This document shows, piece after piece, positions 54,128 to 63,004 of a DNA stretch of 64,000 nt. Positions within the stretch are counted from its first letter, which is position 1. Every line of letters starts with the position of its first letter. The notes beneath the pieces were generated by a model. The model was not told the DNA's origin, searched no databases, and saw nothing but the letters and a program-made list of their open reading frames with translations. The position numbers and the translations under genes are program-made. This DNA is from Clostridia bacterium (GTDB taxonomy: Bacteria; Bacillota; Clostridia; Oscillospirales; Acutalibacteraceae): the NCBI GenBank assembly GCA_017399535.1, contig JAFQBX010000034.1, positions 62,001 through 126,000 on the forward strand. The letters are read 5' to 3'.

Positions 54128-55560
54128 GCGAGGAAAAGAGAATAAAAACTCATCCCTTAATGATATTCAAGTTTACCCGACGCTATATTTTTATTTTGCT
54201 TTTGCCGCTTGTACGGAGCTTGTTCAACTACGGAGCAACGGGCGTACTGTCCAATCTCGTTATTACAGAATTTATTTTATCAGTACTTATAATCTTGGTT
54301 TCGGTGCTCCGATGGCTTTCCTTTACCCTTACGCTTCATGCCGACTGTATGGTGGTTGATTTCGGGCTTTTTGTCCGTCGTCATGCCGTCATTCCGCTTT
54401 CAAAGGTGTCGGTACTGTCGGTTATAAAGGGTCCCGTGCTTTTTCTTTTCGGCGCCGTTTCGGCTCGGCTCGACACCGATTCGGGCAGGGGAGAAAAGGC
54501 GGATTTCGAAATCTATCTCAGTTTCAAAAATGCCGAACGGCTTTTATCTGTCGCAGGGGACGAAAAGAAGGGTGAGGTGCGTTATAGGTCGCGTATCGGA
54601 ATGGCGACGATAATGGCTATTGCCAATGCGTCGGCGCTGACGGGACTTATCATTTTAGCCCCGGCGATAAAGCGAATGGGCGAAATTCTCGGCCGTCAGA
54701 TAAATAACGATTTGCGCGATACACTAAGCGTTGCATCGGCTTTGCTTGGGCGAATTGTGCCGCCTGCCGCGACCATAATCGCTGTGATTTTCGCAAGCGG
54801 CTTTGCCGTCTCGTTTATACTTTCGTTTATCAAATACACCCCCTTTAAGCTGTACGATTCGCGACGAAAAATCGCCATAAAGCACGGATTTATTTCCCAC
54901 CATACCACCGAAATTGCCAGAGAATACATCAATGCCGTAATAATAATGGTACCGCCGATAATGCGGTTTTTACGTTTTTGCTGGGTGGGCGTTTCGTCGT
55001 CGGGTTACGGCAAAAGAAGGGGAGAGAGCGAGGTCGTTTTACCGGCGGTAAAACTGCGGGAAGCAAACGATTTTCAGCTTCGCATTTTTGACATTTCGGT
55101 AAAGGAAAAATACGACCTTTCCTGCCCAAGGCGTACCATGAAACGCGCGGTGATTTTGCCCATGGTGATTTTAGCTTTGAGTGTTCTGCTCGAAATTTAT
55201 TTAATAAATATTTTTCATATTTTCAGCGGAATGATTTTGCTTATAATGAGCTTTATTCAGCTAGTTACCCTCTATTATTTGTCGGTGAGGGTGGATTATC
55301 AGAGAAATGGTGGCGTCAGCTTTTATGACGGGGTTGTGATGGATTCCTACCGCCGCCTGACACTCAAAAAGCTGCGTGTAAAAAGGGACAAAGCGTGTAT
55401 GATAAAGATTTCGCAGGGCCCTTTTGAACGAAAATACGGCGTCGTGAGAATGGCGGTGACCGTCCGTTCACAGCGCCCCCTTACCCTCAAAGCCGTGAAT
55501 TTGGATAAAAATGAGGCGGAGAAAGCGGTTAGGAGATATTTTAAGTCGCAAAAACCTTGA
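54124..55560 (+). CDS. Bacterial PH-domain membrane protein (YdbT-like)
   Basis: A 478-residue multi-helix protein with several bPH_2-type segments (LTLHADCMVVDFGLFVRRHAVIPLSKVSVL, then RRKIAIKHGFISHHTTEIAREYINAV). Five to six helices are visible. It overlaps its smaller partner by four bases and is likely a membrane complex with it. The next gene, metG, has its own promoter that begins inside the last codons. Confidence 0.8.
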   Translation: MSEEKRIKTHPLMIFKFTRRYIFILLLPLVRSLFNYGATGVLSNLVITEFILSVLIILVSVLRWLSFTLTLHADCMVVDFGLFVRRHAVIPLSKVSVLSVIKGPVLFLFGAVSARLDTDSGRGEKADFEIYLSFKNAERLLSVAGDEKKGEVRYRSRIGMATIMAIANASALTGLIILAPAIKRMGEILGRQINNDLRDTLSVASALLGRIVPPAATIIAVIFASGFAVSFILSFIKYTPFKLYDSRRKIAIKHGFISHHTTEIAREYINAVIIMVPPIMRFLRFCWVGVSSSGYGKRRGESEVVLPAVKLREANDFQLRIFDISVKEKYDLSCPRRTMKRAVILPMVILALSVLLEIYLINIFHIFSGMILLIMSFIQLVTLYYLSVRVDYQRNGGVSFYDGVVMDSYRRLTLKKLRVKRDKACMIKISQGPFERKYGVVRMAVTVRSQRPLTLKAVNLDKNEAEKAVRRYFKSQKP

Positions 55561-55584
55561 AATTTTGACCAATAATGATATAAT
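55557..55584 (+). promoter_or_regulatory. Promoter of metG
   Basis: TTGAAA (55557-55562), 16-base spacer, TATAAT (55579-55584), just at the end of the YdbT-like gene. Confidence 0.65.
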
Positions 55585-55621
55585 AGATTTTATATTAAGT
55601 AAATTAGTCGGAGGAATATCA

Positions 55622-57556
55622 ATGGGTGAAAAATTCTATATCACTACCGCAATAGCATATACGTCGCGAAAGCCGCATATCGGCAACTCGTACGAAATTG
55701 TAATGACCGATGCCATCGCAAGATATAAGCGTATGCAGGGGTATGACGTATATTTTATGACGGGTACCGACGAACACGGACAGAAAATCGAGGAATATGC
55801 CAATGCGGCAGGAGTAACGCCAAAGGAATACGTTGACAAGGTAGCGGGCGAAATTCGCGAAATTTGCGATCTGCTCAATACTACCTATGATAAATTTATC
55901 AGAACCACCGATTCCGACCACGAAAAAACGGTACAGAAAATATTTAAAAAGCTTTATGAGCAGGGCGATATTTACAAATCGGAGTACGAAGGACTTTATT
56001 GCACACCGTGTGAATCCTTCTGGACACCGAGTCAGCTCGTTGACGGAAAGTGCCCCGACTGCGGACGTGACGTCCACGCCGAAAAGGAGGAGGCATACTT
56101 CCTTCGCCTCTCGAAGTATCAAACTCAGCTCGAAAAGTTTATCGAGGAAAACGAGCATTTTATCTATCCCGAAGCCAGAAAAAAAGAAATGCTCAATAAT
56201 TTCATAAAGCCGGGATTACAGGACCTTTGCGTTTCGCGTAATTCGTTCAAGTGGGGAATTCCTGTCGATTTCGACCCTGAGCACGTCGTGTACGTCTGGA
56301 TTGATGCCCTTTCAAACTATATTACCGGTATCGGATATGACCCCGACGGCTCGTCCGAAATGTATAAAAAATATTGGCCTGCCGACGTTCACATTATCGG
56401 AAAGGACATTGTCCGTTTCCATACGATTTACTGGCCGATTATGCTTATGGCTCTCGGTGAGCCGCTTCCGAAGCAGGTTTACGGTCATCCGTGGCTCCTT
56501 TTCGGCGAGGACAAGATGTCAAAGTCACGCGGAAACGTTATCTATGCCGACGAGCTTTGTGCCCGTTTTGGCGTTGACGCTGTCAGATACTATTTGCTTT
56601 CCGAGATGCCCCATGCCGCCGACGGTGCCATTACCTACGAAACGATTATCGAGCGATTCAATTCCGACCTTGCCAATACCCTCGGCAATCTCGTTAACCG
56701 CACAATCGCAATGCAGAATAAGTATTTTGACGGCGTAATTCAGCCCTCCGACGTGACCGAAGAGGTTGACGACGAGCTCAAAAACGCTGTTAAAAAGGCG
56801 GTTTCTGACGTCGAAAAGTACATTTCCGAATACAGAATGGCCGATGCTGTCGAGGCGGTAATGAACCTCGCCCGTCGCTCGAATAAATACATCGACGAAA
56901 CAGCACCTTGGGCACTAGCAAAGGATGAGGAAAATAAATCGCGACTCGGCACCGTGCTTTATAATTTGTTAGAGAGCATCCGCGTAATTGCCGTGCTTCT
57001 GTCGCCCTTTATGCCCTCAACCGCTGACGAAATTTTCGCTCAGATGAACTGTGACGAGCGCAGCTACGAATCGGTTGCTGATTTCGGCGGAATCAAGGTG
57101 GGAACAAAGGTCGGCGAAGCAAAGCCCCTTTTTTCGCGCATCGATGCCGAAAAGATGCTTGAAGAAATCCATGCCGAAATCGAAGCAAAGAAGGTCGCCG
57201 CAGCAAAGGCGGAGGAAAATCTCGTTACATTGCCCGAAATCAGTATTGATGATTTTGCAAAGGTTGAGCTTCGCGCGGCAAAAATAACCGCCTGCGAACC
57301 GATTAAAAAGGCAAAAAAACTGCTCAAACTGACCCTCAACGACGGCACAGGTAAGCCGAGAACGGTAGCTTCCGGAATAGCTAACTACTATACTCCCGAC
57401 GACCTGATTGGAAAGACGGTCATTGTCGTAGCTAATCTCAAACCTGCCGTACTCTGCGGAGTCGAAAGTCAGGGAATGATTCTCGCTGCCGATACCGCCG
57501 ACGGAGTAAAGGTTGTATTCCTCGACGGAGTAGAACCCGGCTCAAAAATCAGATAA
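55622..57556 (+). CDS. metG: Methionyl-tRNA synthetase
   Basis: A 644-residue class I enzyme that charges tRNA-Met. The HIGH-like motif is KPHIGNSY. Zinc ligands are CTPCESFWTPSQ and CPDCG, KMSKS is in EDKMSKSRGNVIY, and a C-terminal EMAP/OB tRNA-binding domain begins with EISIDDFAKVELRAA. The frame is open from 55511, but GGAGG at 55610-55614 precedes ATG 55622. Upstream of tatD, with a hairpin in between. Confidence 0.96.
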   Translation: MGEKFYITTAIAYTSRKPHIGNSYEIVMTDAIARYKRMQGYDVYFMTGTDEHGQKIEEYANAAGVTPKEYVDKVAGEIREICDLLNTTYDKFIRTTDSDHEKTVQKIFKKLYEQGDIYKSEYEGLYCTPCESFWTPSQLVDGKCPDCGRDVHAEKEEAYFLRLSKYQTQLEKFIEENEHFIYPEARKKEMLNNFIKPGLQDLCVSRNSFKWGIPVDFDPEHVVYVWIDALSNYITGIGYDPDGSSEMYKKYWPADVHIIGKDIVRFHTIYWPIMLMALGEPLPKQVYGHPWLLFGEDKMSKSRGNVIYADELCARFGVDAVRYYLLSEMPHAADGAITYETIIERFNSDLANTLGNLVNRTIAMQNKYFDGVIQPSDVTEEVDDELKNAVKKAVSDVEKYISEYRMADAVEAVMNLARRSNKYIDETAPWALAKDEENKSRLGTVLYNLLESIRVIAVLLSPFMPSTADEIFAQMNCDERSYESVADFGGIKVGTKVGEAKPLFSRIDAEKMLEEIHAEIEAKKVAAAKAEENLVTLPEISIDDFAKVELRAAKITACEPIKKAKKLLKLTLNDGTGKPRTVASGIANYYTPDDLIGKTVIVVANLKPAVLCGVESQGMILAADTADGVKVVFLDGVEPGSKIR

Positions 57557-57569
57557 AAAATAAAATAAG

Positions 57570-57601
57570 CGGCACTGTGTTTTGTAATATGCACAGTGCC
57601 G
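57570..57601 (+). other. Hairpin between metG and tatD
   Basis: A perfect 10-bp stem (CGGCACTGTG with CACAGTGCCG, 12-base loop) without a T run. It could protect the metG mRNA end or act as a weak attenuator for tatD. Confidence 0.5.
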
Positions 57602-57628
57602 TATATGTATAATAATGAGGAAAAAATA

Positions 57629-58438
57629 ATGATTATCGATTCATTTGAAATACCCGAACTTGCCGCTGACGAGCGAATTTTCGATTCACACGCTCATTAT
57701 GACGACGACTCATTTGATGCCGACCGCGATACTCTTTTTGCCGATTTAGAAAGGTTTGGCGTGTGCGGAATAATCAATAACGGAAGCAGCTTTGAGCTGT
57801 GCAAAAAGGGACTGAAATTAGCCGAAAAATACCCTTTTTTATATCAGGCGGTGGGAATCCATCCCGAGTTTGCCGCTGACGTTTCTGACGCCGAATTTGC
57901 CGAGCTCGAAGCCATGCTTGATAATAAAAAGGTGGTTGCCGTGGGCGAAATCGGACTCGACTATCACTATGACGACGGCCCATCAAAAGAGGTTCAGCAC
58001 GAGGTTTTTGTCCGCCAAATCGAACTAGCGCAAAAGCACAATTTACCCATAATCGTACATGACCGCGACGCTCACGCCGACGTCCTCGAAGTGCTCAAAA
58101 AGTATCGACCAAAGGGAGTTGTCCACTGCTATTCAGGTAGCGTCGAGATGATGAAAGAGATTCTAAAACTCGGTATGTATATCGGAATGACCGGCGTCGT
58201 AACCTTTAAAAACGCACGAAAGGCGGTCGAATGTATGGAGGAGATACCCCTCGACCGACTGCTTATCGAAACCGATTGTCCGTATCTCGCACCCGTACCA
58301 TTCAGGGCAAAGCGGTGTAATTCCTCGATGATTACCTTCACCGCCGAAAAAATTGCCGAGATAAAGGGCGTTTCCCGTGCGAAAGTCCTCGCCGCCACCC
58401 GCGAAAACACAAACCGCCTATTTAATCTCAATCTATAA
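57629..58438 (+). CDS. tatD: TatD family metal-dependent hydrolase
   Basis: A 269-residue TIM-barrel nuclease/hydrolase. Metal ligands H21 and H23 lie in FDSHAHYDD, then VAVGEIGLDYHYDD, HDRDAH and IETDCPYLAPVPFRAKRCNS. TatD proteins act as DNases in repair and quality control. The ATG at 57629 is chosen with GAGG about eight bases upstream; the frame extends to 57596. It often follows metG in Firmicutes. Confidence 0.93.
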   Translation: MIIDSFEIPELAADERIFDSHAHYDDDSFDADRDTLFADLERFGVCGIINNGSSFELCKKGLKLAEKYPFLYQAVGIHPEFAADVSDAEFAELEAMLDNKKVVAVGEIGLDYHYDDGPSKEVQHEVFVRQIELAQKHNLPIIVHDRDAHADVLEVLKKYRPKGVVHCYSGSVEMMKEILKLGMYIGMTGVVTFKNARKAVECMEEIPLDRLLIETDCPYLAPVPFRAKRCNSSMITFTAEKIAEIKGVSRAKVLAATRENTNRLFNLNL

Positions 58439-58440
58439 AC

Positions 58441-58640
58441 TATCGTGCAAAAAAAGCAGACTCATATGGGTTGCACTCTAAAGGAAAGTAAAAGAGCTGT
58501 GTAGAAATTTTCTACACAGCTCTTAATTTTGTCTTATACCGTAACAAGCAGGACATTTAGACGCCCAAATGTCACTTGTTAGGAGAACCTAAAACCCTTA
58601 ACCTTGCTCACACTGCATAGCATCCTGTGGTGCAGTATGC
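58441..58640. other. Structured intergenic region with several hairpins
   Basis: GTGCAA/TTGCAC at 58445-58476. The perfect AAGAGCTGTGTAG inverted repeat at 58490-58530 is described separately. Then AACAAG and GACATTT pair with AAATGTC and CTTGTT at 58543-58580, a small AGG-AGAA-CCT hairpin lies at 58581-58590, and ACTGCA/TGCAGT at 58612-58636. No ORF. The order of stems suggests an RNA or a mobile-element remnant, but no known motif is recognised. Confidence 0.4.
58490..58530 (+). terminator. Terminator after tatD
   Basis: A perfect 14-bp inverted repeat (AAGAGCTGTGTAGA), short loop, then AATTTTGT. The T run is modest. Confidence 0.7.
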
Positions 58641-58650
58641 AAAAGCGAAA

Positions 58651-59037
58651 TTATTTTACAAGTGTAAATACAAATATTCCCAGAATATCCAATATAACAC
58701 CGCCGATTATGGCAATGAGCGTTACCCAATGTCCTAAGTATTGTTTTATTAAAGCCATAAAACAATTCACAATACCAACGCCTATTGAAGCCGAACCAAT
58801 TAGCCCTAAAATACCGCCGATTGCACCCAATATATTGCCACTTTGTGTAGTCGGGTTAAAAGCATTGCTGGGAGCAATACATAAATAAATAATAAAAGGT
58901 ATCAATACTATGACAATTGAAAGTATTGTGTGAAGTGTATATAATTTACCGTATTTTTCCTTCAAATATTTTTCTTGCTTTGGCGAGAAATAGTTCTTTA
59001 CATTTTTGGGCAAATTCCAATAATCGTTAAATTTCAT
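58651..59037 (-). CDS. Small polytopic membrane protein, unknown function
   Basis: A 128-residue protein. A charged amphipathic start (residues about 15-33) precedes three hydrophobic stretches (about 35-55, 68-93 and 103-126), with the glycine-rich GNILGAIGGILGLIGSASIG. No family recognised. AAGGGGA precedes the start. Its promoter lies at 59082-59110. It stands alone between two structured regions. Confidence 0.6.
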   Translation of the reverse strand: MKFNDYWNLPKNVKNYFSPKQEKYLKEKYGKLYTLHTILSIVIVLIPFIIYLCIAPSNAFNPTTQSGNILGAIGGILGLIGSASIGVGIVNCFMALIKQYLGHWVTLIAIIGGVILDILGIFVFTLVK

Positions 59038-59081
59038 TTTATTCCCCTTACTCTCAACCGATTATCTAATTGTTTTATTTA

Positions 59082-59110
59082 ATTATATCACAACGATTTT
59101 AAATTAACAA
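59082..59110 (-). promoter_or_regulatory. Promoter of the small membrane protein
   Basis: TTGTTA (59110-59105), 17-base spacer, TATAAT (59087-59082) on the minus strand. Confidence 0.65.
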
Positions 59111-59125
59111 CACGATTGTTATTTT

Positions 59126-59329
59126 AGTGATATTCCGACTATTGTCGGAGTGATATTATTGCCTTACGGCAATAGTGTTATTGAAACCTTGCGGTTTCAG
59201 TGATATTTTATTCGCTCATAACTGCCGAAGGCAATATCACTTGGATTTTAGTCCAAATATCACTGCGAAGCAATAGAACTCGCCGTTAGGCGAATAAAAC
59301 TGGCGTTGTATCCTTACGGGTACAACGCC
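59126..59329. repeat. Regular array of mini-hairpins with mirrored 9-base spacers
   Basis: The left half alternates spacer AGTGATATT (59126, 59149, 59199; variant AGTGTTATT at 59174) with hairpins at 59135-59148, 59158-59173 and 59183-59198. The right half alternates the reverse complement AATATCACT (59233, 59256; variants at 59272 and 59293) with hairpins at 59223-59233, 59242-59255, a GCGAAGC mini-hairpin at 59265-59271, 59281-59292 and a long 59302-59329 stem. Each hairpin differs in sequence but keeps 4-12 bp and a 3-6-base loop. No ORF. It lies between glgP (stop at 59348) and the small membrane gene's promoter. I know no named motif like it. Confidence 0.7.
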
Positions 59330-59347
59330 TAGGAGTCTGCTTTTTTA

Positions 59348-61711
59348 CTATATCTCAGATATTTTCCAAATGTCACTTGCGTATTCGCTTATGGTTCTGT
59401 CGGACGAAAATTTACCGCTTGAAGCGAGGTTTTTGAACCCCTTTTTAGCGAATTCGGTTCTGTTTTTTGTGTCGCGGTTGAGCTTCATTCTTGCCTCGTA
59501 GAAGGTGGTGAAATCAAGCAACAGATAGTATTTATCCGCCTTTTCATATTCCGAATCGGTGAGCAGTGAATCAAATATTTCCTTAAAAACGCCGCTCTTT
59601 CCGTCGTCAAAGGTGCCGTCAACCAAGGTGTTCAGCACCCTGTTGATTTTCGCGTTGTTTTTATACAAATTTTGCGGCTCGTATTCATCCTTTATTTCAT
59701 CGAGCGTTTCCACCGTCATACCAAAAATATAATTATTTTCCTCACCGGCTTCGTTGACGATTTCAATATTTGCGCCGTCGAGAGTACCGAGTGTAACCGC
59801 GCCGTTCATCATCATTTTCATGTTTCCCGTACCGCTTGCTTCGGTGCCTGCGGTCGAAATCTGAACCGAAACGTCAGCGGCGGCTACCAACTTTTCCGCA
59901 TAAGTCACGTTGTAGTTGGGCAGGAAAACAATTTTCATATATTTCGAAACTTCTTTATCATTTTCAATCATCTTTGCGATTTCGTTGATGAATTTAATGA
60001 TGCCCTTTGCCCGTCTGTATCCCGGTGCCGCTTTTGAAGCAAAAATGAATGTGGTCGGCTCAAAATCGGTTATCGCGCCGTCCTTAATATCGTAATAAAT
60101 CGCAAGCAGCACAAGAGCGTTGAGCAGCTGCCTTTTGTATTCGTGGAGCCGCTTTATCTGGATGTCAAATACTGTGTCTGGGTCGATTTTTATGCCGCAT
60201 TTTTCAAATAAATATTCCGCCAACTGCTCACGTTTTTTCTTCTTTATTTTCATAAAGCTGTCGATAACCGCGCTGTCATTTTCAAAGTCGTGAAGGTGAC
60301 TTAGTTCGCTCGTATCGGTTATCCATTTATCGCTCGAAAGCAGCCCCGTAATAAGTGTCGAAAGCTCATCGTTGCATAAACGGAGCCATCTTCTCTGGGT
60401 AATACCGTTTGTTTTGTTTCGGATTTTGTTGGGATATATCTTGTGCCAATCTGACAGAAGCTCGTTTTTTAGTATTTCCGTGTGAATGGCGGCAACTCCG
60501 TTTACTGCCGACGAAGCATATACGGCGAGGTTAGCCATATACACCGTATCGTCCTTAATAATCGAAAGCTTATCAATAATTTCGCTGTCTATCTTTCTTT
60601 CCGAAAGTTCCTCTTTCATCGCCGTGTCAATCTTTTTTATAATTGGAGCTATCTGGGGCAGGGTTTCTTCAATGAGCGCCATATCCCATTTTTCGAGTGC
60701 TTCCTGCATAACCGTATGATTGGTGTAATTGAAAATATTTCTTGCCATTTCGAGCGCTTTGTCAAAGGTTATACCCATTTCCATCATAATACGGATAAAT
60801 TCGGGTATCGCAAGTACGGGGTGGGTGTCATTTAGCTGAATGGTCGCGTGTTTTTCGATTTCGTTTGTACTGCCGTGAGCGAATATAGTACGCCTGATTA
60901 TATCTTGAAGCGATGCCGACGTGAAAAAATACTGCTGTTTCAGACGGAGTATTTTTCCTTCCTTTTTCGTATCATTTGGGTATAATACTCGCGAAATATT
61001 CTCGGCGTTATTTTTGTCACTCAGCGCCTTGTCATATTCCTGCTCGTTAAATAGCATAAAGTCAAAGGGTTCGGTCGGCTCTGCTTGCCATAATCTCAGA
61101 GTTCCGATATTGTCGGTGCCATAGCCGAGTATCGGCATATCGTATGCCACCGCGGTCACACTCTGGTCGCCGAAATCAACCGTAACGGCAAGGTCATCCC
61201 TTCGTATCGACCAGGGGTCACCGCCGCGTGTCCAGTCGTCAATTTTTTCGACCTGTTCTCCGTCCTCAATCTCCTGCTTAAAAAGCCCGTATTTATATCT
61301 GATTCCGTATCCCATCAGCGGCAAATTGAGTGTCGTCGCGCTATCAAGAAAGCAAGCCGCAAGCCGTCCTAAACCGCCGTTTCCGAGTGCTGCATCCTCA
61401 CAGCTTTCGAGGTCTTTAAGCGACAACCCCTTTTCGCCGAGCAGAGCATCAATTTTATCGGTCAGCCCCAAACAAAGCAGGTTGTTAAAAATAGCCCTGC
61501 CGACCAAATATTCAGCCGAAAAGTAGTAGGCACATCTCGTCTTTTTCTGCTTTTCTCGGCTTATCTTCCACATTTCAGCAATTTGCGCAATAATCGAGCG
61601 TGACACAGCCGTATGAAGCTGATTTGGCGCAATATCATTCAGCCCGTTTGCGAAAAGGGCTTTTGAAATAATTTCGGCCTCGTTAATTATTGTTTTATCG
61701 TTAATATTCAT
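59348..61711 (-). CDS. glgP: Glycogen/starch phosphorylase
   Basis: A 787-residue GT35 phosphorylase that releases glucose-1-phosphate from alpha-glucans. It shows EDAALGNGGLGRLAACFLDS, WTRGGDPW, QLNDTHPVLAIPE and the PLP lysine in EASGTGNMKMMMNGAVTLGT. The frame runs to 61780, but GGAGG six bases before ATG 61711 fixes the start and the usual length. It stands alone, with a terminator separating it from the upstream phosphoesterase. The hairpin array lies directly behind its stop. Confidence 0.95.
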   Translation of the reverse strand: MNINDKTIINEAEIISKALFANGLNDIAPNQLHTAVSRSIIAQIAEMWKISREKQKKTRCAYYFSAEYLVGRAIFNNLLCLGLTDKIDALLGEKGLSLKDLESCEDAALGNGGLGRLAACFLDSATTLNLPLMGYGIRYKYGLFKQEIEDGEQVEKIDDWTRGGDPWSIRRDDLAVTVDFGDQSVTAVAYDMPILGYGTDNIGTLRLWQAEPTEPFDFMLFNEQEYDKALSDKNNAENISRVLYPNDTKKEGKILRLKQQYFFTSASLQDIIRRTIFAHGSTNEIEKHATIQLNDTHPVLAIPEFIRIMMEMGITFDKALEMARNIFNYTNHTVMQEALEKWDMALIEETLPQIAPIIKKIDTAMKEELSERKIDSEIIDKLSIIKDDTVYMANLAVYASSAVNGVAAIHTEILKNELLSDWHKIYPNKIRNKTNGITQRRWLRLCNDELSTLITGLLSSDKWITDTSELSHLHDFENDSAVIDSFMKIKKKKREQLAEYLFEKCGIKIDPDTVFDIQIKRLHEYKRQLLNALVLLAIYYDIKDGAITDFEPTTFIFASKAAPGYRRAKGIIKFINEIAKMIENDKEVSKYMKIVFLPNYNVTYAEKLVAAADVSVQISTAGTEASGTGNMKMMMNGAVTLGTLDGANIEIVNEAGEENNYIFGMTVETLDEIKDEYEPQNLYKNNAKINRVLNTLVDGTFDDGKSGVFKEIFDSLLTDSEYEKADKYYLLLDFTTFYEARMKLNRDTKNRTEFAKKGFKNLASSGKFSSDRTISEYASDIWKISEI

Positions 61712-61766
61712 TTTCCGCCTCCGTAAATTGATATGTTTACAAAGGCATTTTTCCCAATTAAAATAA

Positions 61767-61811
61767 AAAAATGCGAACAAGTGCTTTTAAAATTGGCATT
61801 CGTTCGCATTA
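61767..61811 (-). terminator. Terminator of the phosphoesterase gene
   Basis: The arms AATGCGAAC and GTTCGCATT, with an inner GCATTC/GTGC extension, then TTTTTTTATTTT on the minus strand. Confidence 0.8.
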
Positions 61812-61816
61812 TTTTT

Positions 61817-62284
61817 TTAAATATTAACTATGTTTGTCATGATTCCCGAAGGTGTAATTTCAATAATTCCGTAACTGTTTAGGATGCCTTTACCTGCCGA
61901 GCCGGGATTAAGAATATAAAGTCCGTCACGGTATTCGTTATGCGCGATATGCGTATGCCCGTAAAGCATAATGTCACATTCGTTTCGTTTCGCCTCGGCT
62001 ATCATTTCGCCGAAACCGAATTTGACGCTGAACGTATGACCGTGAGCGATAAGAAACTTTTTTCCGCCTAAGAATATGATTTTTTCATTGTCTGCACTGC
62101 AACCAAGGTCGCAGTTTCCCTTTACCGAGATGCAAAGCTTGTCATTGAAATAAAGCGAAAAATCCTCAAAGTCACGCCATCCGTCACCTAAAAAGATAAA
62201 GGCGTCGGCGTCCCTTTGCGAAAGCCCGATGTCAATGAGATTTCCGCATTTTCCGTGCGAGTCTGACATTACAATAATTTTCAT
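61817..62284 (-). CDS. YfcE/MJ0936-type metallophosphoesterase
   Basis: A 155-residue phosphodiesterase with all calcineurin-like motifs: VMSDSHG (D8, H10), LGDGW, GNCD, HGHTF and GHTHIAHN, ending LNPGSAGKG. Two metal ions are expected, and the substrate is unknown (cyclic nucleotides are hydrolysed in related proteins). Divergent from the 62338 cassette. Confidence 0.92.
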   Translation of the reverse strand: MKIIVMSDSHGKCGNLIDIGLSQRDADAFIFLGDGWRDFEDFSLYFNDKLCISVKGNCDLGCSADNEKIIFLGGKKFLIAHGHTFSVKFGFGEMIAEAKRNECDIMLYGHTHIAHNEYRDGLYILNPGSAGKGILNSYGIIEITPSGIMTNIVNI

Positions 62285-62337
62285 ATCGTGTAACCTCGTA
62301 TCATATAATGTATTGAAAAAATTAAAAGGGTGATTTT

Positions 62338-62577
62338 ATGAGCAATAATCATGAAAATTTAATAAATTCGGCGGCAAAGCATCTCGGCACAACTCCCGAT
62401 GCGATTAAATCAGCCGTTCAAAGCGGCTCGGTGGATAACTTAATTTCGAGTATGCCGCCCGAAGAAGCGGAAAAGTTAAAGAAATTTTTATCAAACAAGG
62501 CGGCAACGGAAAAGCTTTTAAAATCGCCGCAGGTGCAGGAGCTGATGAGTAAGCTGATGGGTAATAAAAATGAATGA
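62338..62577 (+). CDS. Small helical protein, unknown function
   Basis: A 79-residue, all-alpha-looking soluble protein: LINSAAKHLGTTPDAIKSAV, then MPPEEAEKLKKFLSNKAATEKLLKSPQVQELMSKLMG. No cysteine, no membrane segment. AAAGGGTGA lies before the ATG. Its stop overlaps the next start by eight bases, so it is co-translated with it. No family recognised. Confidence 0.7.
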   Translation: MSNNHENLINSAAKHLGTTPDAIKSAVQSGSVDNLISSMPPEEAEKLKKFLSNKAATEKLLKSPQVQELMSKLMGNKNE

Positions 62578-62968
62578 TATTGTATCCCAACTTTCGTCGT
62601 TTATCGAAAGCGAAGAGGGAATGAATACGGTGAAAGGTTTGGCGGAATCGCTTATGTCGGGCGATTCTGACATTTCGTCGCTGCTTTCGTCCATAGTGCC
62701 GGATGTGTCGTCATCAATTCCACCGCCGCAGAAAAAGGAAGAAAAGGTTGACACGTCACTACCGATTTCGCCCGACCAGCTTTCGTCAATAATGCAAATT
62801 ATGCGAGCATTCAACAGCTCGTCCGATGATTCGAGGACACGGCTGCTTTTGGCGCTGAAACCACATTTGAGCGAAAAGCGACGTGAACGCGTGGATAAGG
62901 CGATAAAAATAATGAAGCTCCTTGCGATAATGCCAATGATAACCGAAAGCGGTATTTTTAAATTATAG
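62570..62968 (+). CDS. Conserved clostridial protein, unknown function
   Basis: A 132-residue soluble protein. N-terminal helices (IVSQLSSFIESEEGMNTVKGLAESLM), a proline/lysine linker (SIPPPQKKEEK), then a C-terminal bundle (RTRLLLALKPHLSEKRRERVDKAIKIMKLL). I recall such proteins as a conserved clostridial neighbour of the next gene, without known function. Confidence 0.7.
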   Translation: MNDIVSQLSSFIESEEGMNTVKGLAESLMSGDSDISSLLSSIVPDVSSSIPPPQKKEEKVDTSLPISPDQLSSIMQIMRAFNSSSDDSRTRLLLALKPHLSEKRRERVDKAIKIMKLLAIMPMITESGIFKL

Positions 62969-63004
62969 CACATTTATTTTATTATGAAAAGAGCGGTGCA
63001 AAAA

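Noticed and set aside
57570..57601. metG-tatD hairpin as a strong terminator
   Set aside because: There is no T run after the stem, so read-through into tatD is expected.
59126..59329. Hairpin array as a CRISPR array
   Set aside because: Repeats are only 9 bases and reverse orientation halfway; the segments between them are self-complementary, unlike spacers.
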